A DNA stretch of 64,000 nt from SVKR01 sp963605115 (GTDB lineage: Bacteria; Bacillota; Clostridia; Oscillospirales; Oscillospiraceae), in the NCBI GenBank assembly GCA_963605115.1, contig CAVCTM010000004.1:1-64000 (forward strand), read 5' to 3'. Shown in pieces: positions 49,555 to 57,867 of this stretch; the first letter of the stretch is position 1, and the number at the start of each line of letters is the position of its first letter. The position numbers and the translations under genes are program-made. Under the pieces are notes generated by a model, which was not told the DNA's origin, ran no database searches, and was given only the letters and a program-made list of their open reading frames with translations.

Positions 49555-49574
49555 CCTCTGGTACGATTTCGGAC
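49535..49574. promoter_or_regulatory. Palindromic operator over the marR promoter
   Basis: GTCCGAAATCGTAC (49535-49548) and GTACGATTTCGGAC (49561-49574) are a perfect 14-bp inverted repeat. The TATAAT box starts right after the left arm, so a bound repressor dimer would block RNA polymerase. The obvious candidate is the MarR-family protein encoded just downstream. Confidence 0.8.
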
Positions 49575-49598
49575 TGAATTTTGGCTTGGGAGGGCATC

Positions 49599-50057
49599 AT
49601 GCCAGAGGAAAAAAAACGCTATTCCACGCGCGAGATGCGGCGCTTTTCCTATCTCGTGGGAGAGACGGAGGCGCTTTACCACGCGCTCGCGCGGCGGCTC
49701 GGTCTCAGCGACAGTGCGATGGGGCTGCTCTTCGTCCTCTGCGACGAGGGCGGCGCCTGCCCGCTCCAGCTCGCGCTGCGCCACAGCGGGCTCAGCAAGC
49801 AGACCGCCAATTCCGCCCTGCGGCGGATGGAGGCGGAGGGCGTCGTTTATCTGGAGCCGCTCGGCGCACGGGGGAAGCGCGTGTGCCTGACGGACGCCGG
49901 GCGCGCGCTCGCGGAGGCGACGGTCGCGCGCGTCATGGCGGCGGAAAACGCCGTGCTCGCCGCGTGGAGCGCGGAGGACGTGGACGCCTATCTGCGCCTC
50001 ACGGAGCGCTACCTCGTCGACCTGCGCGAGAAAACGAAGGATCTCGGAAAGGAGTAA
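49599..50057 (+). CDS. MarR-family transcriptional regulator
   Basis: The 152-residue winged-helix protein has the MarR helix pattern, with recognition-helix region LRHSGLSKQTANSALRRMEAEG and wing segment VYLEPLGARGKRVCLTDAGR. MarR proteins usually repress their own operon and an adjacent pump, and release DNA on binding a ligand. ATG 49599 follows GGGAGGG; ATG 49581 would lie at the edge of the operator. The palindrome over the promoter supports autoregulation. Confidence 0.92.
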   Translation: MPEEKKRYSTREMRRFSYLVGETEALYHALARRLGLSDSAMGLLFVLCDEGGACPLQLALRHSGLSKQTANSALRRMEAEGVVYLEPLGARGKRVCLTDAGRALAEATVARVMAAENAVLAAWSAEDVDAYLRLTERYLVDLREKTKDLGKE

Positions 50058-50059
50058 CC

Positions 50060-51382
50060 ATGGATTTTTCGGGACACTACAGCTATCACAGACTGCTGCG
50101 CTTCACGTTTCCGTCCATCGTTATGCTGGTGTTCACGTCGATCTACGGCGTGGTGGACGGCTTTTTCGTGTCGAACTTTGTCGGAAAAACGCCCTTTGCG
50201 GCGGTGAACTTCATCTATCCGCTGCTCATTATGCTCGGCAGCGTGGGCTTTATGTTCGGCACCGGCGGCACGGCGCTCATCAGCAAAACGATGGGCGAGG
50301 GCGACTTCAAAAAGGCGAACGAGACCTTCTCCATGCTCGTGTGGACGAGTGCTATTCTCGGCGTCGTGCTCGCCGTGCTGGGCTTTTTCCTGCTGCGCCC
50401 GGTCGCCTCGGCGATGGGCGCGGAGGGCGAGATGCTCGCAGGCTGCGAGCTTTACGGCGGGATCATATTGCTCTCGCTGCCGTTTTATGTGCTGCAATAT
50501 GAGTTCCAGTGCCTGTTCGCGACGGCGGGCAAGCCGAAGCTGGGGCTTTTCGTGACCGTGGCGGCGGGCTTGACGAACATGGCGCTCGACGCGCTTTTCA
50601 CCGCGGTGCTGCCGTGGGGACTTGCAGGCGCGGCGGCGGCGACGGCGCTGAGCCAGGTCATCGGCGGCGTCATCCCGCTCATCTATTTCGGACGCAGAAA
50701 CTCCAGCCTGCTGCGCTTGACGCGCTTCCGCTTCGATCTCCGCGCGCTCGCGAAGGCATGCGGCAACGGCTCGTCGGAGTTTCTGTCCAGCGTGTCCGGC
50801 TCGCTCGTCAGCATGCTCTATAACATCCAGCTTCTGAAATACGCCGGGGAAAACGGCGTCGCGGCTTACGGCGTTCTGATGTACGTCAATATGATCTTCC
50901 TCGCCATCTTCATCGGCTACTCCGTCGGCGTCGCGCCGGTCATCGGCTTTCAGTACGGCGCGGGCAACCGCGCGGAGCTGCACAGTCTGCTGAAAAAGAG
51001 CCTCACGATCATCGCGGTCACAGCCGCCGTGATGTTCGCCGCGGGCGAGCTTTTAGCCGAGCCGCTCACGCTGCTCTACGTGAGCTACGATGCGGGGCTG
51101 CTCGCGCTGACGCTGCGGGCGTTTTCGATCTTCTCGTTCTCGTTTCTGCTCGCGGGCTTTTCCACCTTCGGCTCCGCGTTTTTCACGGCGCTGAATAACG
51201 GCGCGGTCAGCGCCGCCATCTCCTTCCTGCGCACGCTGGTGTTCCAGATCTTCGCCGTGCTGACCTTCCCGCTGCTCTGGGACGTCGACGGCATCTGGTT
51301 CTCCATCGTCGGCGCGGAGGTCATGGCGGTCATCGTGACGGTCGTTTTCCTCTTTGCGAAGAAAAAGAAATACGGATATTAA
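50060..51382 (+). CDS. MATE-family multidrug/Na+ (H+) antiporter
   Basis: The 440-residue protein has about twelve membrane segments in two homologous halves and fits the MATE efflux family (N-terminus FTFPSIVMLVFTSIYGVVDGFFVSN, GTGGTALISKTMGEGD). Such pumps export cationic drugs or metabolites with Na+ or H+. ATG 50060 is 2 bases after the marR stop, with GGAAAGGAG upstream, so the genes are co-translated. Repeat copy B starts 5 bases after its stop. Confidence 0.94.
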   Translation: MDFSGHYSYHRLLRFTFPSIVMLVFTSIYGVVDGFFVSNFVGKTPFAAVNFIYPLLIMLGSVGFMFGTGGTALISKTMGEGDFKKANETFSMLVWTSAILGVVLAVLGFFLLRPVASAMGAEGEMLAGCELYGGIILLSLPFYVLQYEFQCLFATAGKPKLGLFVTVAAGLTNMALDALFTAVLPWGLAGAAAATALSQVIGGVIPLIYFGRRNSSLLRLTRFRFDLRALAKACGNGSSEFLSSVSGSLVSMLYNIQLLKYAGENGVAAYGVLMYVNMIFLAIFIGYSVGVAPVIGFQYGAGNRAELHSLLKKSLTIIAVTAAVMFAAGELLAEPLTLLYVSYDAGLLALTLRAFSIFSFSFLLAGFSTFGSAFFTALNNGAVSAAISFLRTLVFQIFAVLTFPLLWDVDGIWFSIVGAEVMAVIVTVVFLFAKKKKYGY

Positions 51383-51386
51383 ACAC

Positions 51387-51564
51387 TCAAATGAGACCCG
51401 CTTCGCTGGGCTCTCATTTGAAAAGGATTCACTCCGCTCAGCGCACTCGCCTTGCGGCGAGCACGTTCCCTCCGCGCAGAGAATTTTTCGGCACGCGCCT
51501 GTCGCGCCGAAAAATGAATTGAAATATCTTCGCGGCGTGCGCGCCGCGAACTCTGCGAGGCTTT
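51387..51564. repeat. Interspersed repeat, copy B (inverted relative to copy A)
   Basis: Its reverse complement aligns with 30391-30600 except for about 30 bp missing in the centre. It starts with the CAAATGAGA/TCTCATTTG hairpin, 4 bases after the MATE stop, and ends at GCGAGGCTTT. Relative to the upstream gene it has the same orientation as copy A. A further stem (51577-51589 with 51593-51605) lies beyond it; its T run is on the minus strand. Confidence 0.82.
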
Positions 51565-51649
51565 AAAAAAACATGGTCGGGAGCGGAAACTTTTTCCGCT
51601 CCCGATGCGTCTATAAGGGCAGAAAACCAAAAACCGGAGGGTTTTGAAA

Positions 51650-52153
51650 ATGAAGATCAGAAAACTGTTTGCCATGGTTCTTGCGCTCGCGGCGCTTTGT
51701 GCGCTCTGCGTTCCCGCGCTTGCGGCGGAGGAGGACGCGGCGGATATCGCGCCGGCGCCCATCGCCGTGTTCGTCGGGCTCGACCGGCGCGAGCTGGACC
51801 TCTCGGCGCTGCCGAGCGCGCCGTATTATGAGGGCGAGACGCTGATGGTGCCGCTGCGCGCCGTGGCGGAGGCGCTCGGCTATGCCGTCGGCTGGGACGC
51901 CGGGACCGGCACGATCACCGTGGACGACGAATACATCCAGTATGCCGCGCTCCATGGCGGCTCCGCGGCGGCGGAGTTCGGCTGCTACCTGAAGGTCATC
52001 GACCTCAGCCGCGCGGTCGAAAACGCGGCGGCGACCGTCATTCTGGACGGGCGCAGCTATGTTCCGGCGGCATTTTTCGCCGAGTTTTTCAACGACGTCA
52101 CGCTGACGGAGGCGGGGCTTTTCATCGCGCCGCAGACGGCGGAGCTGGCATGA
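51650..52153 (+). CDS. Secreted copper-amine-oxidase-N-like (stalk) domain protein
   Basis: The 167-residue protein has a signal peptide (cleavage near ALAAEE) and a single copper-amine-oxidase N-terminal-like domain: YEGETLMVPLRAVAEALGYAVGWDAGTGTITV and SYVPAAFFAEFFN. This domain is a common extracellular module in Clostridia without enzymatic activity of its own. ATG 51650 is preferred over TTG 51644; GGAGGG lies upstream. It is separate from the tannase-like protein that carries similar repeats. Confidence 0.83.
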   Translation: MKIRKLFAMVLALAALCALCVPALAAEEDAADIAPAPIAVFVGLDRRELDLSALPSAPYYEGETLMVPLRAVAEALGYAVGWDAGTGTITVDDEYIQYAALHGGSAAAEFGCYLKVIDLSRAVENAAATVILDGRSYVPAAFFAEFFNDVTLTEAGLFIAPQTAELA

Positions 52154-52158
52154 AGGTC

Positions 52159-52187
52159 TTGACAAACATTTCGGCAAATGCTATGCT
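52159..52187 (+). promoter_or_regulatory. Promoter of the SLH/ECF operon
   Basis: A perfect TTGACA (52159-52164), 17 bases and TATGCT (52182-52187) preceded by TGC, an extended -10. Transcription would start near 52194, which leaves about 255 nt of leader. Confidence 0.8.
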
Positions 52188-52193
52188 GACAAT

Positions 52194-52373
52194 GAATAAA
52201 CATACGGTTTCCGCGCCATACGGTCTAAGGGCTTTTGCCTACGAGCGCATGGCCTGAACGGAGCAAGCGCGATATCCGCTCCGTCCACGGGGTTACGGCT
52301 GGAAACGGCCCGGCCCTCTGTTTTTTGAGAAGGGAACGAATGCCTCGCGGCCTGACGATCGGATGATACGACG
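52194..52373 (+). ncRNA. Structured leader, candidate riboswitch aptamer (class not identified)
   Basis: About 180 nt of highly structured RNA lie between a strong promoter and an intrinsic terminator. Visible pairings include GCCAT (52215-52219) with ATGGC (52249-52253) around a GGGC-TTTT-GCCT hairpin, ACGGAGC (52258-52264) with GCTCCGT (52278-52284), and CCCT/AGGG near 52314-52333. I could not match it by eye to TPP, cobalamin, FMN, SAM, purine, glycine, lysine, THF, ZTP, guanidine or T-box patterns. A molybdenum-cofactor-type element is possible in this context but not shown. Confidence 0.5.
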
Positions 52374-52427
52374 ACGCGGGACCGGGTTTGGAGCCTTCTC
52401 CGAAAACCGGTCCCGCGTTTTTTATTG
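52374..52427 (+). terminator. Intrinsic terminator inside the leader
   Basis: CGCGGGACCGGG plus TTTGGAG (from about 52375) pairs with CTCCGAAAACCGGTCCCGCG (to about 52417), a stem of about 19 bp followed by TTTTTTATT. It lies 20-30 bases before the first gene's start and after its promoter, so it must be relieved for expression. This is the usual layout of transcriptional attenuation. Confidence 0.85.
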
Positions 52428-52448
52428 CTTTTAACGGAGGAAAACAAA

Positions 52449-54026
52449 ATGAAAAGGCTGCTTTCCCTCGCGCTCGCCCTGCTGCTGCTCGCGGCACTGG
52501 CGCTGCCCGCCGCAGCGTCGGAAGCCGACCGCTTCGGCGAGCCGGAGACGGTTGCGCTCGCCATCGGCGGCGACGCGATCAAAACCGGCGGGGGCTTTCT
52601 GAAAAACATCGTCTGGCTGACACAGGACGACCTCGACGCCATCGCCGCCGCGCCGAGCGGGGAGAGCACTTACCGCCTCGGCTTGGGGGACAGCTTCTCC
52701 GAGCTGCTGACCTATTCCACCTTTGAAAACCACGGCGTCCCGGTCTTCGGCTGGCGGCGCGTCTACGGGCTGGATCTGAAGCTTCTCGCGGAGGCGCTCG
52801 GCGTGGACACCGCGCAGAGCCTGAGCGTCACCGCCCTCTCGTCCGACGGCATGAGCAAGACGCTGCCGGACGCCTTCGGCGCGGACACGGAGCGCTACAG
52901 CTTCGACCCCGCGGGGGAGCAGGTTTCGAAAATGAACCCCGTTCTCGCGCTTTTTGAAACGAGCGCGGAGACCGAGGAGCAGAGCGCGGGCGTTTACCCC
53001 GCCGCGCCGGTCCTCGGCGCGGAGAGCGCCGACCGCGTTGCGCCCGTCTTCGGCTACGGGCAGACGGAGCCGACGGAGGTCACCGCCTGCTTCTGGGTCA
53101 AGGACGTCGTGAGAGTGCGCCTCGGCGCGGAGTCCGTCGCCCTGACGGTCACGGCGGGCGGCAAGACCGTGACGAGCCCGCTGAGCGCCGTCGTGCGCCT
53201 CGGCGCGTGGGACGCGCGCTTCGGCTCGGTCCGCGCCCTCGGCGTGCCGGTGACGGAGCTGCTCGCCGCGCTCGGCGTCTCCCTTCCGGAGGGCAAGGCG
53301 CTGCGCGCGCAGTCCGCGGACGGCGCGGAGACGGTCCTGACCGATCCGTCCGCCCTCTTCGCCGCATGGCAGGCGAGCGACGGCGGCAGCGGCGTGAAAA
53401 ACGCGACCGCGCTGCGCCTTTACTGGGACGGCGGCTCTCTCGCCGACCTCGTGAGCCTGACGGTCTGCGACGCGCCGGAGGAGCCGGCGCCGGTCTTCAC
53501 CGATATGGCGGGCTATGACTGGGCGGTCGAGGCGGCGGAGGCGCTCTATGCCCGCGGCGTCATCCGCGGGGACGGAACGGGCAGCTTCCTGCCCGGCGAG
53601 AAGCTCCGCCGCGGCGACTTCGTTCTGATGCTCGCCCGCGCGTTCGACCTCCGGAGCGAGGAGACGGACCCCGGCTTTGCCGATGTGGATAAAAACGCCT
53701 ATTACGCCCCGGCGCTCGCCGCGGCGAAGGCGCTCGGCATCGCCCGCGGCGACGGCGATAAGTTCTATCCGGACGCCCCCATCACGCGGCAGGAAGCGCT
53801 GACGCTGCTCCACCGCGCGCTCGCCGCCGGCGGCAAAGAGCTGACCGCGCGCGATAAGCTGGACGGCTTTGCCGACGCAGGGCTCGTCGCTGACTGGGCT
53901 GCCGACGCGATCGCGGCGCTCGCCGCCGCCGGCGTCGTCCGCGGAGACGGGACGCATCTGAACCCCGCCGCGCCCATCACGCGCGCGGAGATGGCGGTCG
54001 CGCTCCGGCGCGCTATGGATCTGTGA
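52449..54026 (+). CDS. Exported protein with three SLH repeats, first gene of the ECF operon
   Basis: The 525-residue protein has a signal peptide (cleavage near PAAAS), a 300-residue N-terminal part and three C-terminal SLH repeats (about residues 349-525; FTDMAGYDWAVEA, FADVDKNAYYAPAL, FADAGLVADWAADA, each with a GDG-F/L-P turn). The N-terminal part contains a beta-rich segment that ends in LRLYWDGGSL and may be a divergent copy of the ligand-binding fold seen in the next genes. It is expected on the cell wall. It starts after ACGGAGG. Confidence 0.75.
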   Translation: MKRLLSLALALLLLAALALPAAASEADRFGEPETVALAIGGDAIKTGGGFLKNIVWLTQDDLDAIAAAPSGESTYRLGLGDSFSELLTYSTFENHGVPVFGWRRVYGLDLKLLAEALGVDTAQSLSVTALSSDGMSKTLPDAFGADTERYSFDPAGEQVSKMNPVLALFETSAETEEQSAGVYPAAPVLGAESADRVAPVFGYGQTEPTEVTACFWVKDVVRVRLGAESVALTVTAGGKTVTSPLSAVVRLGAWDARFGSVRALGVPVTELLAALGVSLPEGKALRAQSADGAETVLTDPSALFAAWQASDGGSGVKNATALRLYWDGGSLADLVSLTVCDAPEEPAPVFTDMAGYDWAVEAAEALYARGVIRGDGTGSFLPGEKLRRGDFVLMLARAFDLRSEETDPGFADVDKNAYYAPALAAAKALGIARGDGDKFYPDAPITRQEALTLLHRALAAGGKELTARDKLDGFADAGLVADWAADAIAALAAAGVVRGDGTHLNPAAPITRAEMAVALRRAMDL

Positions 54027-54078
54027 GCACTGTGTGAAACACACACTCAAATATAAAAACCAAAGGAGAAAAGCACAC

Positions 54079-56373
54079 ATGAAAGCAAGCAAACGCATTC
54101 TGGGTCTGGTCCTTGCGCTGGCGCTGGTGTTCAGCCTGAGCGTCGCCGCCTTCGCGAAGACCAGCTCCGCCGAGATCGCCGCCCCCGGTGACGATTTCGT
54201 TGCCTTTTCCATCGAAGCCGGCACCCGCACGGTCAACTTCACATGGAAAGAGCTGAAGGGTGAGGGCGAGTATAAGCCCTTCACCGCCACCTATGCCGCC
54301 AAGATCAACGGCGAGCTCGCCACCGAGGACTGGACCGGCGTCCGCCTCGCCGACCTGCTCACCGCGGCGGAGACGAAGCTCGGCGTCAAGTTCGCCGACG
54401 ATTACCGTCTCAGCGCTGTCGCGGCGGACGGCTTTGTCAGCGCCTTCACCGTCGGCGATGTCCGCGACGCGGCGAACAACTACATGGTCGCTGCCGAGGC
54501 GGTCAGCAACACCGACGGCGAGACCGTCTACGCGAACAGCTATGCCCGCATCCTGATGGGCGACAAGGACACGATGCCGAACAAGGCGAACATCCGCTGC
54601 GTCACCGGCATCGCCGTCACCGACGCCGACGGCGCCGCGATCGCGGCTCCGACCAAGGCGGAGGGCGGCGATATTGCCAACGCCGTGTTCTACATCGCGG
54701 TCAAGGAGACCGCCGAGAGCGCGTATAAGTTCTATTACTACACCCGCGAAGAGCTCGAAGCCTATGACAACGTCTACGCCTTCGACTACACCGACCACAG
54801 CGTCGACAAGACCGTCTACGGCCGCGGCGCGGCGGTGAAGAACCTGCTCGCCGATCTCGAAGGCGTCACCGTTGCCGACACCATGATCGTCCAGTACGCC
54901 GAGTCCGACGGCTACCATGCCGACGCCAAGACCCCGATCGAGGACTCCGCCTATAAGGATCAGGTCGCATGGCTCTCCGCATCCCACGTCACCGCCGGCG
55001 GCGAGACCGCCGCTGCGGTCGAGACCGTCGTCTGCTACGACAGCTGGACCGTCTATGACACCCCGACCGAGAACAACGTCAACTCCACCGAGTGGCAGGA
55101 CGCCGACGTCGGCAGCGGCTATCTCCGCGCTTACCGCCAGCGTGACGACGCCAACTCCGCCGTCATCAAGACCCTGATGGGCATCGTTGTCAGCACGACC
55201 GGCGACGTGTTCACCGGCAAGGACGGCTACACCCTGAAGGCGCAGTCCGTCAAGGGCGACACCATGGAGATCGTTGAGCCCAGCACCGGCAAGGCTTACA
55301 CCAGTCAGAAGATCACCGGTCTCGTGCCCGGCATGCAGTTCGGCGCGAAGGCTCCCGTCATCGCGAATGCGGCTGTCTCCGGCGACGGCGTTCAGGTCAT
55401 CACCGCCGGCGAGGGCAGCGCTGCCGAGGTCGTCTTCACCTATACCGAGAACGACTATCTCGCCGTGAACGACACGGTTTACACCCTCTCCGCTGTTCAG
55501 GCGCTGGAGACCGCGGTCCAGACTCCGAGCAAGGAGGAGGTCGAGGCGCACGGCACGCCCTACGGCTACTACGACGCGATGTACTACCGCTATAACGGCG
55601 TGTGGCTGCGCAGCCTCGTGAGCGGCGACGTCACCGTCACCGCCGCCGACGGCAGCAAGCTCGAGATCCCCGCCGCCGATGTCGACAAGTATTTCGTCGC
55701 CTACGGCAACACCCAGTCCAAGTCCGACACCAACGTCAGCGAGGGCAAGCGCTACACCTATACCTACGAGCTGCCGAAGCTGCTGATCCCCGGCGAGGGC
55801 ACCCTCGTGGGCGAGGCGGAAGCCAAGGCTGAGGGCAACAAGATGGTCACGGTCGCGCTGAGCGACATCACCGCCCTCACCGGCGACGCGCCCTGCCCGT
55901 TCACGGACGTCAAGAGCGCCGACTGGTTCTCCGGCTATGTGATGCGTCTTTACAACAAGGGCGTCGTCTCCGGCATGACCGCGACGACCTATGAGCCGAA
56001 CGGCACCCTCACCTGGGGCCAGGCGCTGAAGCTCCTGCTCGTCGGCACCGGCAAGATGGAGGTCGCTCCCGCGGTGGACGCTGACTGGGCGAAGCCCTAC
56101 GGCGAGAAGGCCGCCGAGCTCGGCATCGTGCCTGAGGTCTACGACCTGAACGGCCAGATCAGCCGTCTGGAGTTCTGCACCGCCGCCGCGAAGCTGCTGG
56201 AGCTGGGCGGTGAGACCGCCGCGGAGTTCCCCGACTGCACGGACGGCTATGTCGGTGCGCTCGTCGCGAAGGGCGTCATCTCCGGCTTTGAGGACGGCAC
56301 CTTCCGTCCGGACGAGACCCTGAACCGCGCCCAGATCGCCCGCATCATCGACTCCATCCTGAGCCTCGCATAA
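54079..56373 (+). CDS. SLH-anchored protein with tandem molybdopterin-oxidoreductase-fold-like domains
   Basis: The 764-residue protein has a signal peptide (VAAFAK). At least two, perhaps three, repeats then resemble the sulfite-oxidase-type fold. Each has an FTWKELKG- or YYTREELEA-like strand-helix, a short GVRLADLL- or GAAVKNLL-like helix and a later ADGF or SDGY turn. Three SLH repeats close the protein (about residues 610-764; FTDVKSADWFSGYV, GFEDGTFRPDETL). I see no CxGN-type Mo-ligating Cys. It is probably a wall-bound capture protein. It follows the first SLH gene by 52 bases. Confidence 0.72.
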   Translation: MKASKRILGLVLALALVFSLSVAAFAKTSSAEIAAPGDDFVAFSIEAGTRTVNFTWKELKGEGEYKPFTATYAAKINGELATEDWTGVRLADLLTAAETKLGVKFADDYRLSAVAADGFVSAFTVGDVRDAANNYMVAAEAVSNTDGETVYANSYARILMGDKDTMPNKANIRCVTGIAVTDADGAAIAAPTKAEGGDIANAVFYIAVKETAESAYKFYYYTREELEAYDNVYAFDYTDHSVDKTVYGRGAAVKNLLADLEGVTVADTMIVQYAESDGYHADAKTPIEDSAYKDQVAWLSASHVTAGGETAAAVETVVCYDSWTVYDTPTENNVNSTEWQDADVGSGYLRAYRQRDDANSAVIKTLMGIVVSTTGDVFTGKDGYTLKAQSVKGDTMEIVEPSTGKAYTSQKITGLVPGMQFGAKAPVIANAAVSGDGVQVITAGEGSAAEVVFTYTENDYLAVNDTVYTLSAVQALETAVQTPSKEEVEAHGTPYGYYDAMYYRYNGVWLRSLVSGDVTVTAADGSKLEIPAADVDKYFVAYGNTQSKSDTNVSEGKRYTYTYELPKLLIPGEGTLVGEAEAKAEGNKMVTVALSDITALTGDAPCPFTDVKSADWFSGYVMRLYNKGVVSGMTATTYEPNGTLTWGQALKLLLVGTGKMEVAPAVDADWAKPYGEKAAELGIVPEVYDLNGQISRLEFCTAAAKLLELGGETAAEFPDCTDGYVGALVAKGVISGFEDGTFRPDETLNRAQIARIIDSILSLA

Positions 56374-56399
56374 AGCACAAAGCAAAAGATCATTCCGCA

Positions 56400-56429
56400 C
56401 GCCGAAGGGGGCGAAGACCCCCTTCGGCG
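56400..56429 (+). terminator. Hairpin between the SLH and lipoprotein genes
   Basis: GCCGAAGGGGG (56401-56411) pairs with CCCCCTTCGGC (56418-56428); GCGTTTTC follows 8 bases later. A 24-base perfect palindrome of GC lies at about 56457-56481. Partial termination here would favour the two SLH proteins over the transporter genes. Confidence 0.6.
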
Positions 56430-56527
56430 CGTCGTGCGTTTTCTGACGGAGCGGAGAGCAGGGCGGCGCGCGCCGCCCTGCCGTCCCATCCGCCATAAAT
56501 CAGACCGGAAAAAGAGGAAAACAGACA

Positions 56528-57313
56528 ATGAAACGACTTATTTCTGCCCTGCTCGCGCTCGCCTTAGCGCTCGCGCTCTGCGCCTGCGGCACAGCCCCGG
56601 CGGAGCCGACCGCCAGCCCCGTCCCGACGGAGACGCCGCAGCCCGCCATCGCGACCGCGGGACCGGATGGGACCCCTGTACCCGCCCCGGAGCCGACGCC
56701 GACGCCGACGGCGGAGCCGATGCCGGAACTCACGCCCGCGCCCACGCCGGAGGCGACGGAGACCCCGGCGGAGACCGCGCCGCCCGTCGCCGTCGTCATC
56801 GCGACCCCCGCGCCGAGTCAGGTGCCGGAGCCCACGCCGGAGCCGACGCCGGCGCCGGAGCCTTACTCCGTTCAGACGGCGGACACGGTGCTGACCGTCC
56901 GCGGCGACGCGCTCGCGCGCGAATGGTACTTCACGCTCGCGGAGCTCCAGAGCGCCGGCGGCTATACCGCGGCGGACTATTTCTCCCGCGGCAAGGACCC
57001 GCAGGAGGCAACATACAGCTTCGAGGGCATCGACCTGCAATATCTGCTGGAGACGGTCATCGGCGTTTCGGACTATAAAAAGATCACCGTCCGCGCGAGC
57101 GACGGCTACGCTTACGGCTGCTCGCGCAGCAGCGTCAATATGACGTATATCAACGAGCAGGTCGAGGGCAGCGCGCTCAAAATGATCCTCGCGTGGACGC
57201 AGGACGGCGCGCCCTGCGCGCTCCGGCTCGTCATGGGCCAGATGACGGCGGGCGAATATAACCGCACGAACTGGGTCCGCTCCGTCACGGAAATCGAGGT
57301 CAAGGCGGGATGA
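56528..57313 (+). CDS. Lipoprotein with Pro-rich linker and molybdopterin-oxidoreductase-fold-like domain
   Basis: The 261-residue protein has a lipoprotein signal (lipobox LCAC), then about 90 residues of Pro/Thr/Glu repeats, then one compact domain (about residues 115-261): REWYFTLAELQ, YSFEGIDLQYLLETVIG, KITVRASDGYAYG, LRLVMG and SVTEIEV. This order is that of the sulfite-oxidase-like fold, without the cofactor Cys motif. A membrane-tethered binding protein on a flexible stalk is the simplest reading. It overlaps the ECF S-component gene by ATGA. Confidence 0.75.
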   Translation: MKRLISALLALALALALCACGTAPAEPTASPVPTETPQPAIATAGPDGTPVPAPEPTPTPTAEPMPELTPAPTPEATETPAETAPPVAVVIATPAPSQVPEPTPEPTPAPEPYSVQTADTVLTVRGDALAREWYFTLAELQSAGGYTAADYFSRGKDPQEATYSFEGIDLQYLLETVIGVSDYKKITVRASDGYAYGCSRSSVNMTYINEQVEGSALKMILAWTQDGAPCALRLVMGQMTAGEYNRTNWVRSVTEIEVKAG

Positions 57314-57867
57314 AGCGGCTGCTGCAAAAATTCACGGTCCGCGACCTGGTGCTCATCGCGGCGATGGCGGCGCTCGGCATTGCGATCAAGCCGGTCGTCG
57401 TGCCGCTGGCGCACCTTGTGAGCACGCCGCTGATGATCCCCGGCGGCGCGCTCGCCGGCGGGCTTTACATGATGTGGATCGTCGTCGCCTTCGGACTCAC
57501 GGGCAAGCACGGAACGGCGTTGCTCGTCGGCTTCGTGCAGGCGATCCTTGTGATGATCACGGGCGTCTCCGGCTCCCACGGGGCGATGAGCCTTGTGAGC
57601 TACACCATGCCGGGGCTGCTCGTGGACCTCGTGTTTCTCCTGCTGCGCCGCGGCATCGACTCGCTGCCCCTCGCGCTGCTCGCGGGACTGCTCGCGAATC
57701 TTGCGGGCACGGTCTGCGTCAACATCATCTTTTTCTCCCTGCCGCTCATCCCGCTGCTGCTGAGCCTATGCGTCGCGGCGTTTTCCGGCGGGCTCGGCGG
57801 CGTGCTGAGCTGGCTGCTGCTGACCGCGCTGCGCCGCTTCGGTGTGGGGAAACGGAGGGAAAAATGA
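57310..57867 (+). CDS. ECF transporter S component (substrate-binding membrane subunit)
   Basis: The 185-residue protein has about six membrane segments and reads as an ECF S component: FTVRDLVLIAAMAALGIAIKP at the start, TPLMIPGGALAGGLYMMW in the middle and the AAMAALG helix-1 motif that docks on EcfT. S components bind vitamins, cofactors or metals with high affinity. I cannot assign the vitamin. It lies inside a run of overlapping genes with its A, A and T partners 3.2 kb further on. Confidence 0.82.
   Translation: MKRLLQKFTVRDLVLIAAMAALGIAIKPVVVPLAHLVSTPLMIPGGALAGGLYMMWIVVAFGLTGKHGTALLVGFVQAILVMITGVSGSHGAMSLVSYTMPGLLVDLVFLLLRRGIDSLPLALLAGLLANLAGTVCVNIIFFSLPLIPLLLSLCVAAFSGGLGGVLSWLLLTALRRFGVGKRREK

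Noticed and set aside
51577..51605. Terminator for the MATE gene at the GGGAGCGGAAA hairpin
   Set aside because: The stem is good, but no T run follows on the plus strand; the T run is on the minus strand, where no gene ends. Its role remains unclear.
52194..52373. T-box or tRNA-sensing leader before the SLH/ECF operon
   Set aside because: No T-box bulge sequence (UGGN-type within AGGGUGGUACCGCG-like context) and no specifier loop pattern can be found, although the terminator layout is similar.
54013..56496. 827-codon minus-strand frame opposite the 764-residue SLH protein
   Set aside because: It is a Gly/Val/Ala/Asp-rich low-complexity shadow of a GC-rich gene, with no start signals or domains.
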